DNA of 64,000 bases from NCBI RefSeq assembly GCF_001458175.1, contig NZ_CYPW01000004.1, positions 1 through 64,000 of the forward strand, given 5' to 3'. The first letter of the stretch is position 1, and each line of letters opens with the position of its first letter. The notes under the pieces were generated by a model. It made no database searches, was not told the DNA's origin, and worked only from the letters and a program-made list of their open reading frames with translations. Below are positions 51,651 through 61,204 of this stretch, piece after piece. This stretch comes from Shimia marina. GTDB lineage: Bacteria; Pseudomonadota; Alphaproteobacteria; Rhodobacterales; Rhodobacteraceae. The position numbers were made by a program, and so were the translations under genes.

Positions 51651-52436
51651 ATGAAAAAACTGCTTTTGGCGGCCACTGCTGCTTTGTCGATCCCGGCAAT
51701 GGCGCAGGCGCATTTTCTGCTTGAGTACACAGAAAATACTATGATCGAGCGTCCGGGGGATGTTCCTGTGAAGCTGATCTTCTGGCATCCGCATGAAGCC
51801 GGTCACGTGATGACGCTTGAAAAGCCCGAAGAGTTTTTTGTCATCCACAATGGCGAAAAAACCGATCTGATGGACACGCTGGAAGAGACCACTTTTGATG
51901 GCCCAGACAACAGTGCCAAAGCCTTTCTCGGCTCCGTGCCTGTGAAACGCTCCGGTGACTATGTGGTCGTGACTGTGCCTGCGCCTTACTATGAAGAGTC
52001 CGAAGACATCTTCATTCAGCAGATCACCAAAACCTATCTGAACCGCAATGCGCTGCCGACCGACTGGGATCAGCCTCAGGGGCTGGCCACGGAAATTCTG
52101 CCGCTTAACAAGCCCTACAACATTGTGGCAGGCTCCACCTTCACCGGCCGTGTGTTGAGCGAAGGCAAGCCCGTTGCAGGCGCAGAAATCGAAATCGAGT
52201 ATATGGCCGCAGAACCTGATCTGGCGGGCACCGGTGCCAAGGCGGCAACCGTTGGTGCGTTGCCGGGTGGGGCCATCGTGGCGATCTCCGATGACAACGG
52301 CTATTTCTCCTTTGGTGTGCCAAAAGCAGGCTACTGGGGCTTTGCGGCGCTGGGCTCTGGGCCGGCAACCGAGCATGAAGGTAAGGAACTCAGCCAAGAT
52401 GCTGTGATCTGGATCCGCGCCTGGGATCTGGAGTAA
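51651..52436 (+). CDS. DUF4198 periplasmic protein (NikK-like), first gene of the cobalt/nickel transporter
   Basis: A 261-residue secreted protein with signal peptide MKKLLLAATAALSIPAMAQA followed by the mature start HFLLEYTEN, placing a His at or near the N-terminus. The DUF4198 domain includes FWHPHEAGHVM and a C-terminal VPKAGYWGF segment. Similar proteins (NikK) accompany CbiM/NikM-type ECF transporters and may hand over metal. The His-rich start fits metal binding. AAGGA precedes the ATG. Being behind a cobalamin riboswitch points to cobalt. Confidence 0.87.
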   Translation: MKKLLLAATAALSIPAMAQAHFLLEYTENTMIERPGDVPVKLIFWHPHEAGHVMTLEKPEEFFVIHNGEKTDLMDTLEETTFDGPDNSAKAFLGSVPVKRSGDYVVVTVPAPYYEESEDIFIQQITKTYLNRNALPTDWDQPQGLATEILPLNKPYNIVAGSTFTGRVLSEGKPVAGAEIEIEYMAAEPDLAGTGAKAATVGALPGGAIVAISDDNGYFSFGVPKAGYWGFAALGSGPATEHEGKELSQDAVIWIRAWDLE

Positions 52437-52443
52437 GCCTAAA

Positions 52444-53055
52444 ATGCACATTGTTGACGGAGCCTTGTCAAACCCTGTGGTGATCGGTGGCGCTGTCGCC
52501 GCGGTCGGGGGGATCGCCATTGGCCTGAGATCGCTGGATCTTGACCGCATTCCCACAGCGGGTGTGCTGTCTGCCAGTTTCTTTGTGGCCTCTTTGATCC
52601 ATGTGCCAATTGGCCCGTCCTCTGTGCATTTGATACTCAACGGTCTGGCCGGGCTTTTGCTTGGCTGGGCCGCCTTTCCGGCCTTGTTTGTCGGTCTTCT
52701 GTTGCAGGCTGTGTTCTTTGGCTTTGGTGGCCTGACCGTGCTTGGGGTCAACACCGTGAATATTGCTTTGCCTGCTGTCTTGGCCTGGATGATTTTTGGG
52801 GGCCTGATTGGGCGAGGCTCTCCGGTTCATGGTGCCATCTGGGGCGGGATTGGTGGCGCTTTTGCCATCGCCGCGACCACGGGATTTGTGGCGATTTCGC
52901 TTGCCTTGTCCGGTGATGAATTCCTGCCTGCTGCCAAGCTTGTCTTTTTTGCCCATATTCCGGTGATGGTGATCGAAGCTGTGTTGACGGGATTTGCCGT
53001 TCTGCTCGCACGTAAGGTCAAGCCGGAGCTTTTTGTGAAAGGGGCTTCCGCATGA
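52444..53055 (+). CDS. cbiM: CbiM-type cobalt/nickel ECF transporter S component
   Basis: A 203-residue membrane protein with about six to seven helices, opening MHIVDGALSNP; His 2 of the family's MHI-x-(D/E)-G start coordinates metal with the N-terminal amine. The IHVPIGPSSVHLILNGLAGLLLGW motif is characteristic. It is the substrate-binding core. It overlaps the next gene by four bases. Confidence 0.94.
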   Translation: MHIVDGALSNPVVIGGAVAAVGGIAIGLRSLDLDRIPTAGVLSASFFVASLIHVPIGPSSVHLILNGLAGLLLGWAAFPALFVGLLLQAVFFGFGGLTVLGVNTVNIALPAVLAWMIFGGLIGRGSPVHGAIWGGIGGAFAIAATTGFVAISLALSGDEFLPAAKLVFFAHIPVMVIEAVLTGFAVLLARKVKPELFVKGASA

Positions 53056-53633
53056 AATCGTGGGTCGTGATTGCCTGTCTCATCTGTGCACCTTTGCCAG
53101 CCTTGGCGCATAAAGTGATTGCCGGCGTGTTTCCCGCCGGCGATGCCATTGAGGGAGAGCTTGGGTTTTCCAATGGCGATATGGCAGTGGATCAGGAAGT
53201 GATTGTCTATGGTCCTGATGGGGCCGAACTCGGCCGCACTGTGACGGATGCCGATGGTTTTTTCCTTTATGTCCCTAAGCAGCCTGTCGCGCATAGGTTC
53301 ACTGCGGATCTGGGGGCAGGGCATGTGGCCAATGTCACCATGAATGCGCAGGAGGTTGCCGAAATTATGGGCGTTGCAGCGGAGGTTGTCGAAACCTCCG
53401 AGGTTCAGGCCACCGTAGCAGGGCCTGAGGCGGTTATCTTCGCTGGGCTATCGGATGAAGAGCGCGCCGCAATTGCCAAGGCCGTGCGTGATGAACTGCG
53501 CCCTTTGCGACGTGAGATTGCGGCCTACCGGGAACAGAATGATCTTCAGACCATCCTTGGGGGTATTGGGTATATCCTTGGTCTGTTTGGGATTGGATTT
53601 TACATCGCGGCCCGCAAGAAGTTGGCTGGCTGA
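53052..53633 (+). CDS. NikL-like auxiliary component of the ECF transporter
   Basis: A 193-residue protein with signal peptide MKSWVVIACLICAPLPALA, mature start HKVIAGVFPAGD, an Ig-like extracellular domain (GPDGAELGRTVTDADGFFLY), a charged linker and a C-terminal membrane helix ILGGIGYILGLFGIGFYIAA. It replaces the usual CbiN between CbiM and CbiQ. As with the NikK-like protein, the mature N-terminus starts with His. Starts and stops overlap neighbours. Confidence 0.82.
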   Translation: MKSWVVIACLICAPLPALAHKVIAGVFPAGDAIEGELGFSNGDMAVDQEVIVYGPDGAELGRTVTDADGFFLYVPKQPVAHRFTADLGAGHVANVTMNAQEVAEIMGVAAEVVETSEVQATVAGPEAVIFAGLSDEERAAIAKAVRDELRPLRREIAAYREQNDLQTILGGIGYILGLFGIGFYIAARKKLAG

Positions 53634-54415
53634 TGGCACATGTGCTGGAACCCCAAGCTAAGACGCTGGCTGAGGCAGAGCAAGATGCGCCTTATGGCCT
53701 GATTGCGGATATTGATCCGCGTGTGCGTATTGTTATGGCCTGTGTGTTTGCAGTTGTGACGGTTGCGCTGGGCTCCGTGCCGGGCTTGCTCGCCGCGTTG
53801 AGCATCGCGATTGGGTTGCTTCTTCTGTCGCGTTTGCCGATCCGGCGCACGCTAAAGCGTATGGCCATGATGGATGGTTTCATCATTTTTATGCTGGTTT
53901 TAATGCCGTTTTCCATGCCCGGAGACGTGATGTTCACGGTGTTTGGCTTTCCTGCAAGTTGGCAGGGGCTTTGGAAAGCTTTCGAGATCGCATTGACGGC
54001 CAACGCCGTTATTCTGACCCTGATGGTTCTGGTGGGCACGATGGAGCCCGTAACACTTGGCCACGCGTTACATCGGCTGCGGTGTCCGGAAGTTCTGGTG
54101 CATTTGATGATGTTCACCATCCGCTACATTGAGGTGCTACGGGAAGAGTATTTACGGCTGCGCAGCGCGATGAAAATTCGCGGATTTCGGCCCGGTACCA
54201 ACTGGCATACATATCGCAGTTTTGGCTATCTCGTCGGTATGATGATGGTGCGGGCGATTGAGCGATCCGAGCGCATTCTGGGGGCCATGAAGTGCAGAGG
54301 TTTCTCTGGGCGGCTGATGTTGCTACAAGAGTTCTCTATGAGCAGGCGCGACCACGTGTTTGCCGCTCTCTTGGGAGCCGCCTGTATCGGACTACTGATT
54401 GTGGATTTTGCATGA
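53633..54415 (+). CDS. cbiQ: CbiQ-type ECF transporter T component
   Basis: A 260-residue membrane protein with about five to six helices. The cytoplasmic coupling motif is seen as RLRSAMKIRGFRPG and again ERILGAMKCRGFSGR, the two AxxRG-like helices that contact the ATPase. It overlaps the stop of its upstream gene (TGATG) and the start of cbiO (ATGA). Confidence 0.93.
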   Translation: MAHVLEPQAKTLAEAEQDAPYGLIADIDPRVRIVMACVFAVVTVALGSVPGLLAALSIAIGLLLLSRLPIRRTLKRMAMMDGFIIFMLVLMPFSMPGDVMFTVFGFPASWQGLWKAFEIALTANAVILTLMVLVGTMEPVTLGHALHRLRCPEVLVHLMMFTIRYIEVLREEYLRLRSAMKIRGFRPGTNWHTYRSFGYLVGMMMVRAIERSERILGAMKCRGFSGRLMLLQEFSMSRRDHVFAALLGAACIGLLIVDFA

Positions 54416-55062
54416 CCATCTTGCAGCTCGATGACATCCATTTTGCCTACGCGGGACAGGCGCCGATTTTGGCCGGGGCTTCTATGCAGCTTGAGGCGGG
54501 GCAACGGCTCTCAATCACGGGGCCCAATGGTGCCGGTAAATCCACGTTGTTTCGCATCTCCCTTGGCTTGCAGAGCCCGACTGCAGGGCAGGTGACAGTG
54601 TTTGGCAAACCTCGAAACGTAGAGGCGGATTTTTTGGATGTCCGTCGTCGTGTTGGTCTGGTGTTTCAGGATCCTGATGATCAGCTTTTCTGTCCCACGG
54701 TTGCGGAAGACATTGCCTTTGGTCCGCTGAATTTGGGGCGTAGCAAGGAAGAAGCCCTGCAGATTGTTGACCGTGTTCTCACGGATCTGGATCTGATGCA
54801 TCTGAAGGAGCGGATCACGCATAAGCTGTCTGGCGGGGAGAAGCGTTTGGTGACCTTGGCAACCGTTTTGGCCATGGAGCCGGAAGCGCTGTTGTTGGAT
54901 GAGCCAACCAATGCGCTGGATACAAAAAACGAAGCGCGTTTGCTGGAGATTTTGCAAGCGCTTCCGCAGGCGATTTTGCTGGTGAGCCACTCTCCTGCTT
55001 TCCGGCAGGCTTTGGCTCCGGACTCACTGATTCTAGAAGATGGGCAGCTGATCTCGGCGTGA
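54412..55062 (+). CDS. cbiO: CbiO-type ECF transporter ATP-binding protein
   Basis: A 216-residue ATPase with Walker A ITGPNGAGKST, Q-loop VFQDPDDQLFCPTVAEDIAFG, signature LSGGEKRLVTLATVLA and Walker B ALLLDEPTNALD. The ATG at 54412 overlaps the cbiQ stop, which fixes the start. A normal CbiO has ~270 residues, so this one is on the short side at the C-terminus. It completes the cobalt/nickel importer. Confidence 0.95.
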   Translation: MTILQLDDIHFAYAGQAPILAGASMQLEAGQRLSITGPNGAGKSTLFRISLGLQSPTAGQVTVFGKPRNVEADFLDVRRRVGLVFQDPDDQLFCPTVAEDIAFGPLNLGRSKEEALQIVDRVLTDLDLMHLKERITHKLSGGEKRLVTLATVLAMEPEALLLDEPTNALDTKNEARLLEILQALPQAILLVSHSPAFRQALAPDSLILEDGQLISA

Positions 55063-55417
55063 GCTGAACGGTGGTGGGCAGAAGGAGTTTTGACGGAAAA
55101 CACCTCTTTGCGGGCGATCACATACACCTGAAAGCCAGGTTTTTGGGGAGGTGTGGCGGCTCACTTCATGATTGCGTTGCGGCGTTCGTAGATTTTGCGT
55201 GGCTCTTGGATTGCTTTTTCGTGCGGGTCTGCAACTATATGAATTATAATAACATATAGGCGTTTTCTGTATCTATCGTTGTCTCTTCATTATGGAGATG
55301 AACAACCTAGGGTTTTTGCCTTGCGACACGTCAAGTGTCGTTTTTCGTACCTGTAAACGCAAATTTAAGAGCTGAAAACACAGGCTCAGGCGCGAACAGT
55401 AACAAGGGCCGCCCGAT
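55063..55417 (+). promoter_or_regulatory. Intergenic region with two hairpins and a possible short transcript
   Basis: ACCTG-AAAGC-CAGGT-TTTT at 55126-55144 may end the cbi operon. A perfect TATAAT at 55245-55250 is followed 75 bases later by CGACAC-GTCAA-GTGTCG-TTTTT (55324-55345), a complete terminator 70 bases before the chemoreceptor start. Either a short RNA or a transcription attenuator for the chemoreceptor is possible; no -35 box is clear. Confidence 0.5.
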
Positions 55418-56872
55418 ATGAGCAATGTCACCGACAACCTCCCCGAACGATTTTCTCTGACCAATGAAAGTCTGGAGGACCTCCAAGAAGCTGGGGTTTT
55501 TTTGACCCCAATGTTGGATGAGGCGCTGGATGATTTCTACGCATTTGCCTTGCAGGATGAAACGATGGCGGCGTTTTTCACGCAAGATGGCGTTCTGGAG
55601 CATGCGCGCGGGCGGCAGAAGGCCCATTGGGCGATGATGATCAATGGGGACTTTTCCGAGGCATATCTCGCTTCAGCCGAGGCCATCGGTAAAGTGCATT
55701 TTCGTATTCAGCTTCCGTTTGAGTTGTATTTGTCTGGTTACGCCCGTGCGACGACCTTCATGCAAGATGCATTGGTTCGAGCATGGTCAAAGAGATATGG
55801 ACAACGTGTGCGCCTGAAATTGGCGCGGCTTGTGCCTGCGCTGTCGCGTGCCTTCGCAATGGACACGACTTTGGTGATTGCAGCGTATTTCCGGGCCCAG
55901 AATGAAGAACAGCGTCGCGCCTTCGGGCATTTGCAGCGTGGCATGGAACGTGTGTCTGCCAAAGACCTCTCTCAGGATATTCCGTCGCCAGATCAAAGTG
56001 ATTACCCCGCCCGCTACGACGACATCCGTGAAGCTTTCAATTTGCTGTCTGGCGCGATGCGAGAGATGGTGCAGACCATTGCAGAAACCTCTCGTGGTCT
56101 CGATCAGACAGCAGACCATGTAAAGGTGGCAAGCAATGATTTGGCACGGCGTACTGAGGCGCAGGCGGCGACGCTGGAACAGACAGCTTCCGCAGTGGAA
56201 GAGATCAATACCCATGCCAAAGCTTCCAGCAAAGCCACAGAGCAGACCAACAATGCGGTTACTGCGGCAAGAGATGCGGCCGAGCTTGGGGTCAGTGTTG
56301 CGCGTGAGAGTATTGATCAGATCGGAAATATTGCGACTGCGTCCAAACAGATTGCGGAAGTTACGGGGGTAATTGATGATATTGCCTTTCAGACCAATCT
56401 CTTGGCCTTGAATGCCGGCGTGGAAGCTGCGCGTGCAGGTGACGCGGGACGTGGTTTTGCGGTCGTGGCCTCTGAAGTGCGCGGGCTGGCACAGAAGGCT
56501 TCTGATGCGGCCAAAGAAATTGATACGTTGATACAACGCTCATCCTCCATGGTGGAGCAGGGTGTTGTTTTATCACAGCGGGCGGGGCAGGCATTGGAGA
56601 CGATCCTCAAGGAGGTTGAAAATGCGGCTCAACTGACGGGAGAGGTGTCCACAGCATCTCAAGAGCAATCCGTAGCCCTTTCCGAGATTGCGGAAAGCGT
56701 TTCGCATTTGGATGTTGTTACGCAAAAGAACGCTGCGATGGTCGATCAAACGGCTACAGCCATGACGGGAATGCGTGAAGATAGCGCGGCGATGTCCCAG
56801 ATTGTAAGTGAATTTCAGCTTCAGAAACTGGACGGCACGTCAGAGTGGCATCCCAGTGCCGGTGTGGCATAG
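55418..56872 (+). CDS. Globin-coupled soluble methyl-accepting chemotaxis protein (HemAT-like)
   Basis: A 484-residue protein with no membrane helix. Residues 10-165 form a protoglobin sensor whose proximal heme ligand is probably H94 (AIGKVHFRIQLPFELYLSGY). After a short linker (PSPDQSDYPARYDD) comes a chemotaxis signalling domain with the hairpin tip VIDDIAFQTNLLALNAGVEAARAG and EVRGLAQKASDAAKEI. It should sense oxygen, or another gas, in the cytoplasm and control CheA. No che genes are adjacent. The start is preceded by a terminator-like hairpin. Confidence 0.94.
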   Translation: MSNVTDNLPERFSLTNESLEDLQEAGVFLTPMLDEALDDFYAFALQDETMAAFFTQDGVLEHARGRQKAHWAMMINGDFSEAYLASAEAIGKVHFRIQLPFELYLSGYARATTFMQDALVRAWSKRYGQRVRLKLARLVPALSRAFAMDTTLVIAAYFRAQNEEQRRAFGHLQRGMERVSAKDLSQDIPSPDQSDYPARYDDIREAFNLLSGAMREMVQTIAETSRGLDQTADHVKVASNDLARRTEAQAATLEQTASAVEEINTHAKASSKATEQTNNAVTAARDAAELGVSVARESIDQIGNIATASKQIAEVTGVIDDIAFQTNLLALNAGVEAARAGDAGRGFAVVASEVRGLAQKASDAAKEIDTLIQRSSSMVEQGVVLSQRAGQALETILKEVENAAQLTGEVSTASQEQSVALSEIAESVSHLDVVTQKNAAMVDQTATAMTGMREDSAAMSQIVSEFQLQKLDGTSEWHPSAGVA

Positions 56873-57096
56873 TCCGGCGCCGGTGTGTGTTGGAGGATCG
56901 TGTCTTTTCGGCACGCTCTATTAAATTTTCCGAGTGAATGTATCAACTTTTGGTTGCGGAGCGGTGTCGTGCCAAAGTTCTATGAATGTATGTTCAGTGG
57001 GTGAATGATGGCGGAAGATGTGCCGCTCAATAATGGAAAACTGTGCGCTCAAGTGGGAACGGCTTTGGTGCGCGCTGAAAAACTCTGGGGTGAAAT

Positions 57097-59427
57097 GTGG
57101 TTACGGCTACACAAAATGTGTTTGCAAAATATACAGACGGTCGGATTCGTGTGGAAAGGGCTCCTGGGGGTGCTTTTGCGGGCATTTGGCAGGTCGATTT
57201 TGTTTCAAAATCGGTCTGGTGGAGCCGTGAAGCGCAAATGCTTCATGGGGTTGATGCAGCTTATCAGCCAACCTTTGAGAATGCTTTTGAGTATTGCCTA
57301 CCTGAGTATCGCGATGCGCTAAAATCAAGCCTGTTGCAAGCCATAGATCAGGGAAATGAGTGGCAATGCAAGTTCGATGTTCAACTGAGTGATGGATCCC
57401 GAAAACGGGTGAAGGCGGAGGGGCGACCCATTGTTGAGGGTGGGCATGTTACGGCCTTCATGGGCTGTTTTGAAGAACTCGACGCGCAGGTGAATTTCCC
57501 TCTGTGTTCCCCCGCAACTCCGGTTGCCATTGAAGCGCGCATGCGAGAATTGTTTGAGTTACGCGCAATCATTGATGAGGCCGCGATTTTCTCAGTATCA
57601 GACAAACATGGCAAGATTCTGAGCGCCAATCAGAACCTGATCGAGATATCTGGCTATTCGGAAGACGAGCTGCTGGGGCACAGTCACAACATCATGAATT
57701 CTGGATTTCATGGTCCTGAGTTTTTTGCACGGATGTGGGAAAAGATCGCCTCGGGTGAGGTGTGGCGCGGCGAGATTTGCAACAAGAACAAATCTGGTGA
57801 TTTGTTGTGGTTTGATACCATCATCTATCCTGTGCTTGATCAAAACGGGCAACCTGATCGGTTTTTATCGCTTCGTTTGGATATTACGGAGAAAGTGCAA
57901 TCCTCGCATCTTGTCTCGGAATTTTTTGATGTGTCAAACTCTCCGAGTTTTGTTTTGGATGGCCGGGGCTACCTGCGCAGAGTCAATGAGGCCTTCTGTG
58001 GCTCGTTGGGGTACTCTTCGAGCGATTTGATGCACACGCCTCTGCTGAACCTGATCAAGCCAGAAGAACGTCATGCGGCGACCGATGCGTTCCGAAAGAT
58101 TGTGGTTGGGCGGCCAGGGGCCAGTCTTGAGTTTACCTGTTTGCATGCCAGTGGAGCTGAGAGGGTTTTAACCTTCCGTGCCAATCGGTTTGAAGGGCAG
58201 ATTTTTGGATCTGCTGTTGATGTCACTGAGGAGTTTGAGCGCAAGAAGTCTCTCCAACAAGCAAAGCAGGCGGCGATCGAGGCCAATCAGTCCAAGTCCG
58301 CATTTCTTGCAAATATGAGCCATGAAATTCGCACGCCGCTCAACGCGATTATTGGGGTGGCTGATGTTCTGTCCAGGGATCAGCACTTGGAGAACCATCA
58401 GCGAGAATTGGTGGATATGATCTATGATGCTGGCAGCATGCTGGAAGGCTTGCTGACGGATATTTTGGATCTTTCTAAGATTGAAGCCGGTAAACTGAAG
58501 CTTGAAGAAACCACGTTCTTGCCGATGGAAGAGGTGCGGTCGGCATTGCGTCTGCATATGCTCAGGGCCCAAGAGCATGGAGTGTTCTTTGCTTGTACCG
58601 AGGATATGGCTGAGGGCGTGCAGCTTGTGGGGGATCCGCTGCGGCTACGTCAGATCATTTCCAATCTGGCCTCCAATGCTGTGAAGTTCACCGAAAAGGG
58701 CAGCATTCAAGTGCATGCAGCCGTCAAGATGAATGAAGCTTTGCCGATCTTGGAGCTTTATATCCAAGACACTGGCATTGGGTTTCCGGTCGAAACAGCG
58801 GGCGAAGTTTTTGAGAGATTTGAGCAAAGCCGGAGTAGCGACACACGAGTGTTTGGCGGCACCGGTTTGGGACTGGCGATCAGTTCGTCCCTCGCGCGTG
58901 ACATGGGGGGCAGTTTGCGTGTGCGCTCCAAGCCCGGTGCTGGCACGCGATTTGATCTGAGTATTCCTTTTGTTGTGGCGCCGTCTAAAACCACTCTGAA
59001 GGAAGCTGTGAAGTCTGACGCTACGGTGCCCGATCTTTCGACCAAGAAAATTCTTGTGGCGGAAGACAGCATGGTTAACCAGAAAGTGCTCCGCCTAGTT
59101 CTGCGCCCGACACAATGTGACATTGTTTTTGTCGAGAATGGAGAGGAGGCAGTAAGAGCCTTTCAGGAGGCCGAAAGGGCCTTTGATTTGGTGCTGATGG
59201 ATATGCGTATGCCGAAGATGAATGGCCATGACGCTGTGAAGCTCATTCGCTCCTTTGAGGTTCGGAATGCCTTGGTGCCGACGCCCATAATCATGGTGTC
59301 CGCCAATGCAATGGGGCACAATGTGCAAGAAGCGATGCAGGCAGGGTGTAATACGCATATCGCTAAGCCTATTCGACAAAAAACACTGTTTGCCGAGATT
59401 GCGCGATTTTTGCCCGATCCGGGATAG
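57097..59427 (+). CDS. PAS-containing hybrid histidine kinase
   Basis: A 776-residue cytoplasmic protein. Three PAS-type domains precede the kinase (about residues 20-130, 155-270 with the GYSEDELLGHSHNIMNS block, and 275-390). The HisKA box is NMSHEIRTPLNAIIG with H409; the HATPase has N-box NLASNAVKFTEKG, DTGIGF and GGTGLGL. A C-terminal receiver has the acidic ED pair ILVAEDSMV, phospho-acceptor D702 (LMDMRMP) and Lys in AKPIR. The start is a GTG at 57097 with GGGGTG upstream; no ATG lies near the first domain. Its partner and signal are unknown. Confidence 0.92.
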   Translation: MVTATQNVFAKYTDGRIRVERAPGGAFAGIWQVDFVSKSVWWSREAQMLHGVDAAYQPTFENAFEYCLPEYRDALKSSLLQAIDQGNEWQCKFDVQLSDGSRKRVKAEGRPIVEGGHVTAFMGCFEELDAQVNFPLCSPATPVAIEARMRELFELRAIIDEAAIFSVSDKHGKILSANQNLIEISGYSEDELLGHSHNIMNSGFHGPEFFARMWEKIASGEVWRGEICNKNKSGDLLWFDTIIYPVLDQNGQPDRFLSLRLDITEKVQSSHLVSEFFDVSNSPSFVLDGRGYLRRVNEAFCGSLGYSSSDLMHTPLLNLIKPEERHAATDAFRKIVVGRPGASLEFTCLHASGAERVLTFRANRFEGQIFGSAVDVTEEFERKKSLQQAKQAAIEANQSKSAFLANMSHEIRTPLNAIIGVADVLSRDQHLENHQRELVDMIYDAGSMLEGLLTDILDLSKIEAGKLKLEETTFLPMEEVRSALRLHMLRAQEHGVFFACTEDMAEGVQLVGDPLRLRQIISNLASNAVKFTEKGSIQVHAAVKMNEALPILELYIQDTGIGFPVETAGEVFERFEQSRSSDTRVFGGTGLGLAISSSLARDMGGSLRVRSKPGAGTRFDLSIPFVVAPSKTTLKEAVKSDATVPDLSTKKILVAEDSMVNQKVLRLVLRPTQCDIVFVENGEEAVRAFQEAERAFDLVLMDMRMPKMNGHDAVKLIRSFEVRNALVPTPIIMVSANAMGHNVQEAMQAGCNTHIAKPIRQKTLFAEIARFLPDPG

Positions 59428-59779
59428 GACTGCGGCTTTGGTCCATCTGAAAAAACGACTCAGCATTCGGCAATGCCATCTCGCAGCGGTATGGGGTTTG
59501 GGCAGTCAGTTTGGGCGGACCTTGAGCTCAAGGCTATGAAGCAGATGACGCCGCGTTTCAAAGGAGAGCAGCCCGAGCCGGATGTGACGGCGCCGGTGTT
59601 TCCGTGACTCCAAAGTGCGCGCAGCTATCCTTATGAGTGCGCCCTGAAACGGGATTTCAGGATGATTTCTATACTTTGGGTTAGTGCCACACGCTTTTTG
59701 TGTGGCGCACATACCTGCGTGCTGCGGTCGCAAACGGATAGGGCCGTTAGGTTGAAGGCGTTTAGTGATCGAGGTTGCC
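59428..59779. other. Gene-free region before the polysaccharide operon with a 14-base palindrome
   Basis: No credible gene. CCTTGAGCTCAAGG at 59520-59533 is a perfect 14-base palindrome and could be an operator. The polysaccharide operon promoter should be in this interval. Confidence 0.45.
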
Positions 59780-61204
59780 GTGAAGATTCGCCATCAAAAC
59801 CCAAGTGCAGATTTGAGCTGGACAGTTCAAGCGCCGCTGACGTTGGAAACCCCAACGGGCGAGCAAGTCGGCATCTCGGCTTGGTCCCTGGCGGGATTGG
59901 AGTGGCCGGAAGATGCTGGAGAGTGCCCGCAAACGGGCGTTCTGAGCGTTCCGTTTCAAGGCGTAGACGTGCGTTTCCCTGTGCGTCTGGTGCAAAAAGA
60001 AGCGGGCGCGCTGGTGGCTTTTGAAGGGTTGAGCGGGCGCCAGCGCGAAACTCTGGCAATTTTCTATCGGTCGCTCTTGTCCGGGAAAATGGCCAGCAGT
60101 GGTGAGGTGATCACGAGTTTGGATACACCTGTTGATCTGGTGCCCATGGGAGAAACAGAGGAAGAGGTGGCTGCCAGCTCACAGAAAGGGCTGCCCGCCC
60201 CGCTGCGCATTGCGATCAATGTCACGATGTATGTTTTGGTGGCCGGCCTTATCTTGAGTATTTTGGGCGCGTCATTGTTCAAGAGCGTGACCCGAATTGA
60301 TGTACAGCATGGTCGTGTGGTTGCCCCCATTGTTGAGCGGCTGCCATCCAATGAGGGCTATGTGAAATCCATACATGTCGAGGCTGGGCAGGCTGTTGAA
60401 GCCGGGCAGATCCTTGTGCGTTTGACCGATCCAATTGCTCAAGGTGCTTTGACGGAAACTCGGGCCAAGCTGACGCTGGCGCAGAAAGAATATCTGGATG
60501 TGCAGGCCGCCATTGCGCAGTTGGAAACAGAGCGCCCCGATCTCACATTGGAAACACGCGGCGCATTGTTTTCCCAGACCTATGCCCGGTTTGTTGGGGA
60601 TCGAGGCTTTGACACCCTTTGGGCGCGCTGGCTCAAGCTGCGTGAGAGCGACCCGCTGGCGGCTGAAGGTATTGATCCTTTCGCCTTTGCCATTGCGCGA
60701 CTGCGCGAAATTGAAACAGCATTGCTTGCAAAAGTGCGCAGCCTGCGCGCGGCGCGGGATGGGCAAAAGAGAGGTCTGTCCCTCAATCATGTGCGTGCGC
60801 CTTCTGACGGTATTGTGCATGAGGTGCTGGTGCGCAAAGGCCAGTTCTATGGCCCCAAAGATTTGGCCGTGGTGTTTGAAAGCAATGCCCCCCGCGTTGC
60901 CATGGGGTGGGTCAGTGAGCGTTATGCAGAAACGCTTTTTATTGGCATGCCTGCTCAGATCGGTGTGAACGTCGCCGGAGAACGCCAAAGTATTTCCGGA
61001 GAAGTCAGCGATGTGCGGGCCGGCAGTGATCCGCGTCGCCCCGGGGAATTCGGAATTATTGTGACGGTCACCCCCTTGGGCATGGAGGCGGAAGAGACCA
61101 AAGCAGTCCTGCGGATGGATGCGCCGGTGAGTTTGGAAACGCGTCGTCCCTTTGCGCAGAAAATCTTCAACCGTGTGAATGAATGGGTGAAACGCAATGG
61201 CTGA
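59780..61204 (+). CDS. Alg44-like protein: degenerate PilZ, one membrane helix and HlyD-type periplasmic domain
   Basis: A 474-residue protein with the Alg44 layout. Residues 1-115 form a PilZ-like domain but lack the RxxxR c-di-GMP motif and have A in place of D/N in the (D/N)xSxxG motif (ISAWSLAGLEW). A membrane helix follows (INVTMYVLVAGLILSILGASLF), then a periplasmic HlyD/membrane-fusion domain with a biotinyl-lipoyl-like half (VKSIHVEAGQAVEAGQILVRL) and coiled coil. GAGG lies five bases before the GTG at 59780; a GTG at 59765 is also in frame. It is coupled to the glycosyltransferase by overlap. Control by c-di-GMP is doubtful. Confidence 0.85.
   Translation: MKIRHQNPSADLSWTVQAPLTLETPTGEQVGISAWSLAGLEWPEDAGECPQTGVLSVPFQGVDVRFPVRLVQKEAGALVAFEGLSGRQRETLAIFYRSLLSGKMASSGEVITSLDTPVDLVPMGETEEEVAASSQKGLPAPLRIAINVTMYVLVAGLILSILGASLFKSVTRIDVQHGRVVAPIVERLPSNEGYVKSIHVEAGQAVEAGQILVRLTDPIAQGALTETRAKLTLAQKEYLDVQAAIAQLETERPDLTLETRGALFSQTYARFVGDRGFDTLWARWLKLRESDPLAAEGIDPFAFAIARLREIETALLAKVRSLRAARDGQKRGLSLNHVRAPSDGIVHEVLVRKGQFYGPKDLAVVFESNAPRVAMGWVSERYAETLFIGMPAQIGVNVAGERQSISGEVSDVRAGSDPRRPGEFGIIVTVTPLGMEAEETKAVLRMDAPVSLETRRPFAQKIFNRVNEWVKRNG

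Noticed and set aside
57005-57322. 105-codon frame overlapping the start of the hybrid kinase
   Set aside because: Different frame, overlaps the PAS coding sequence and has no known motif.
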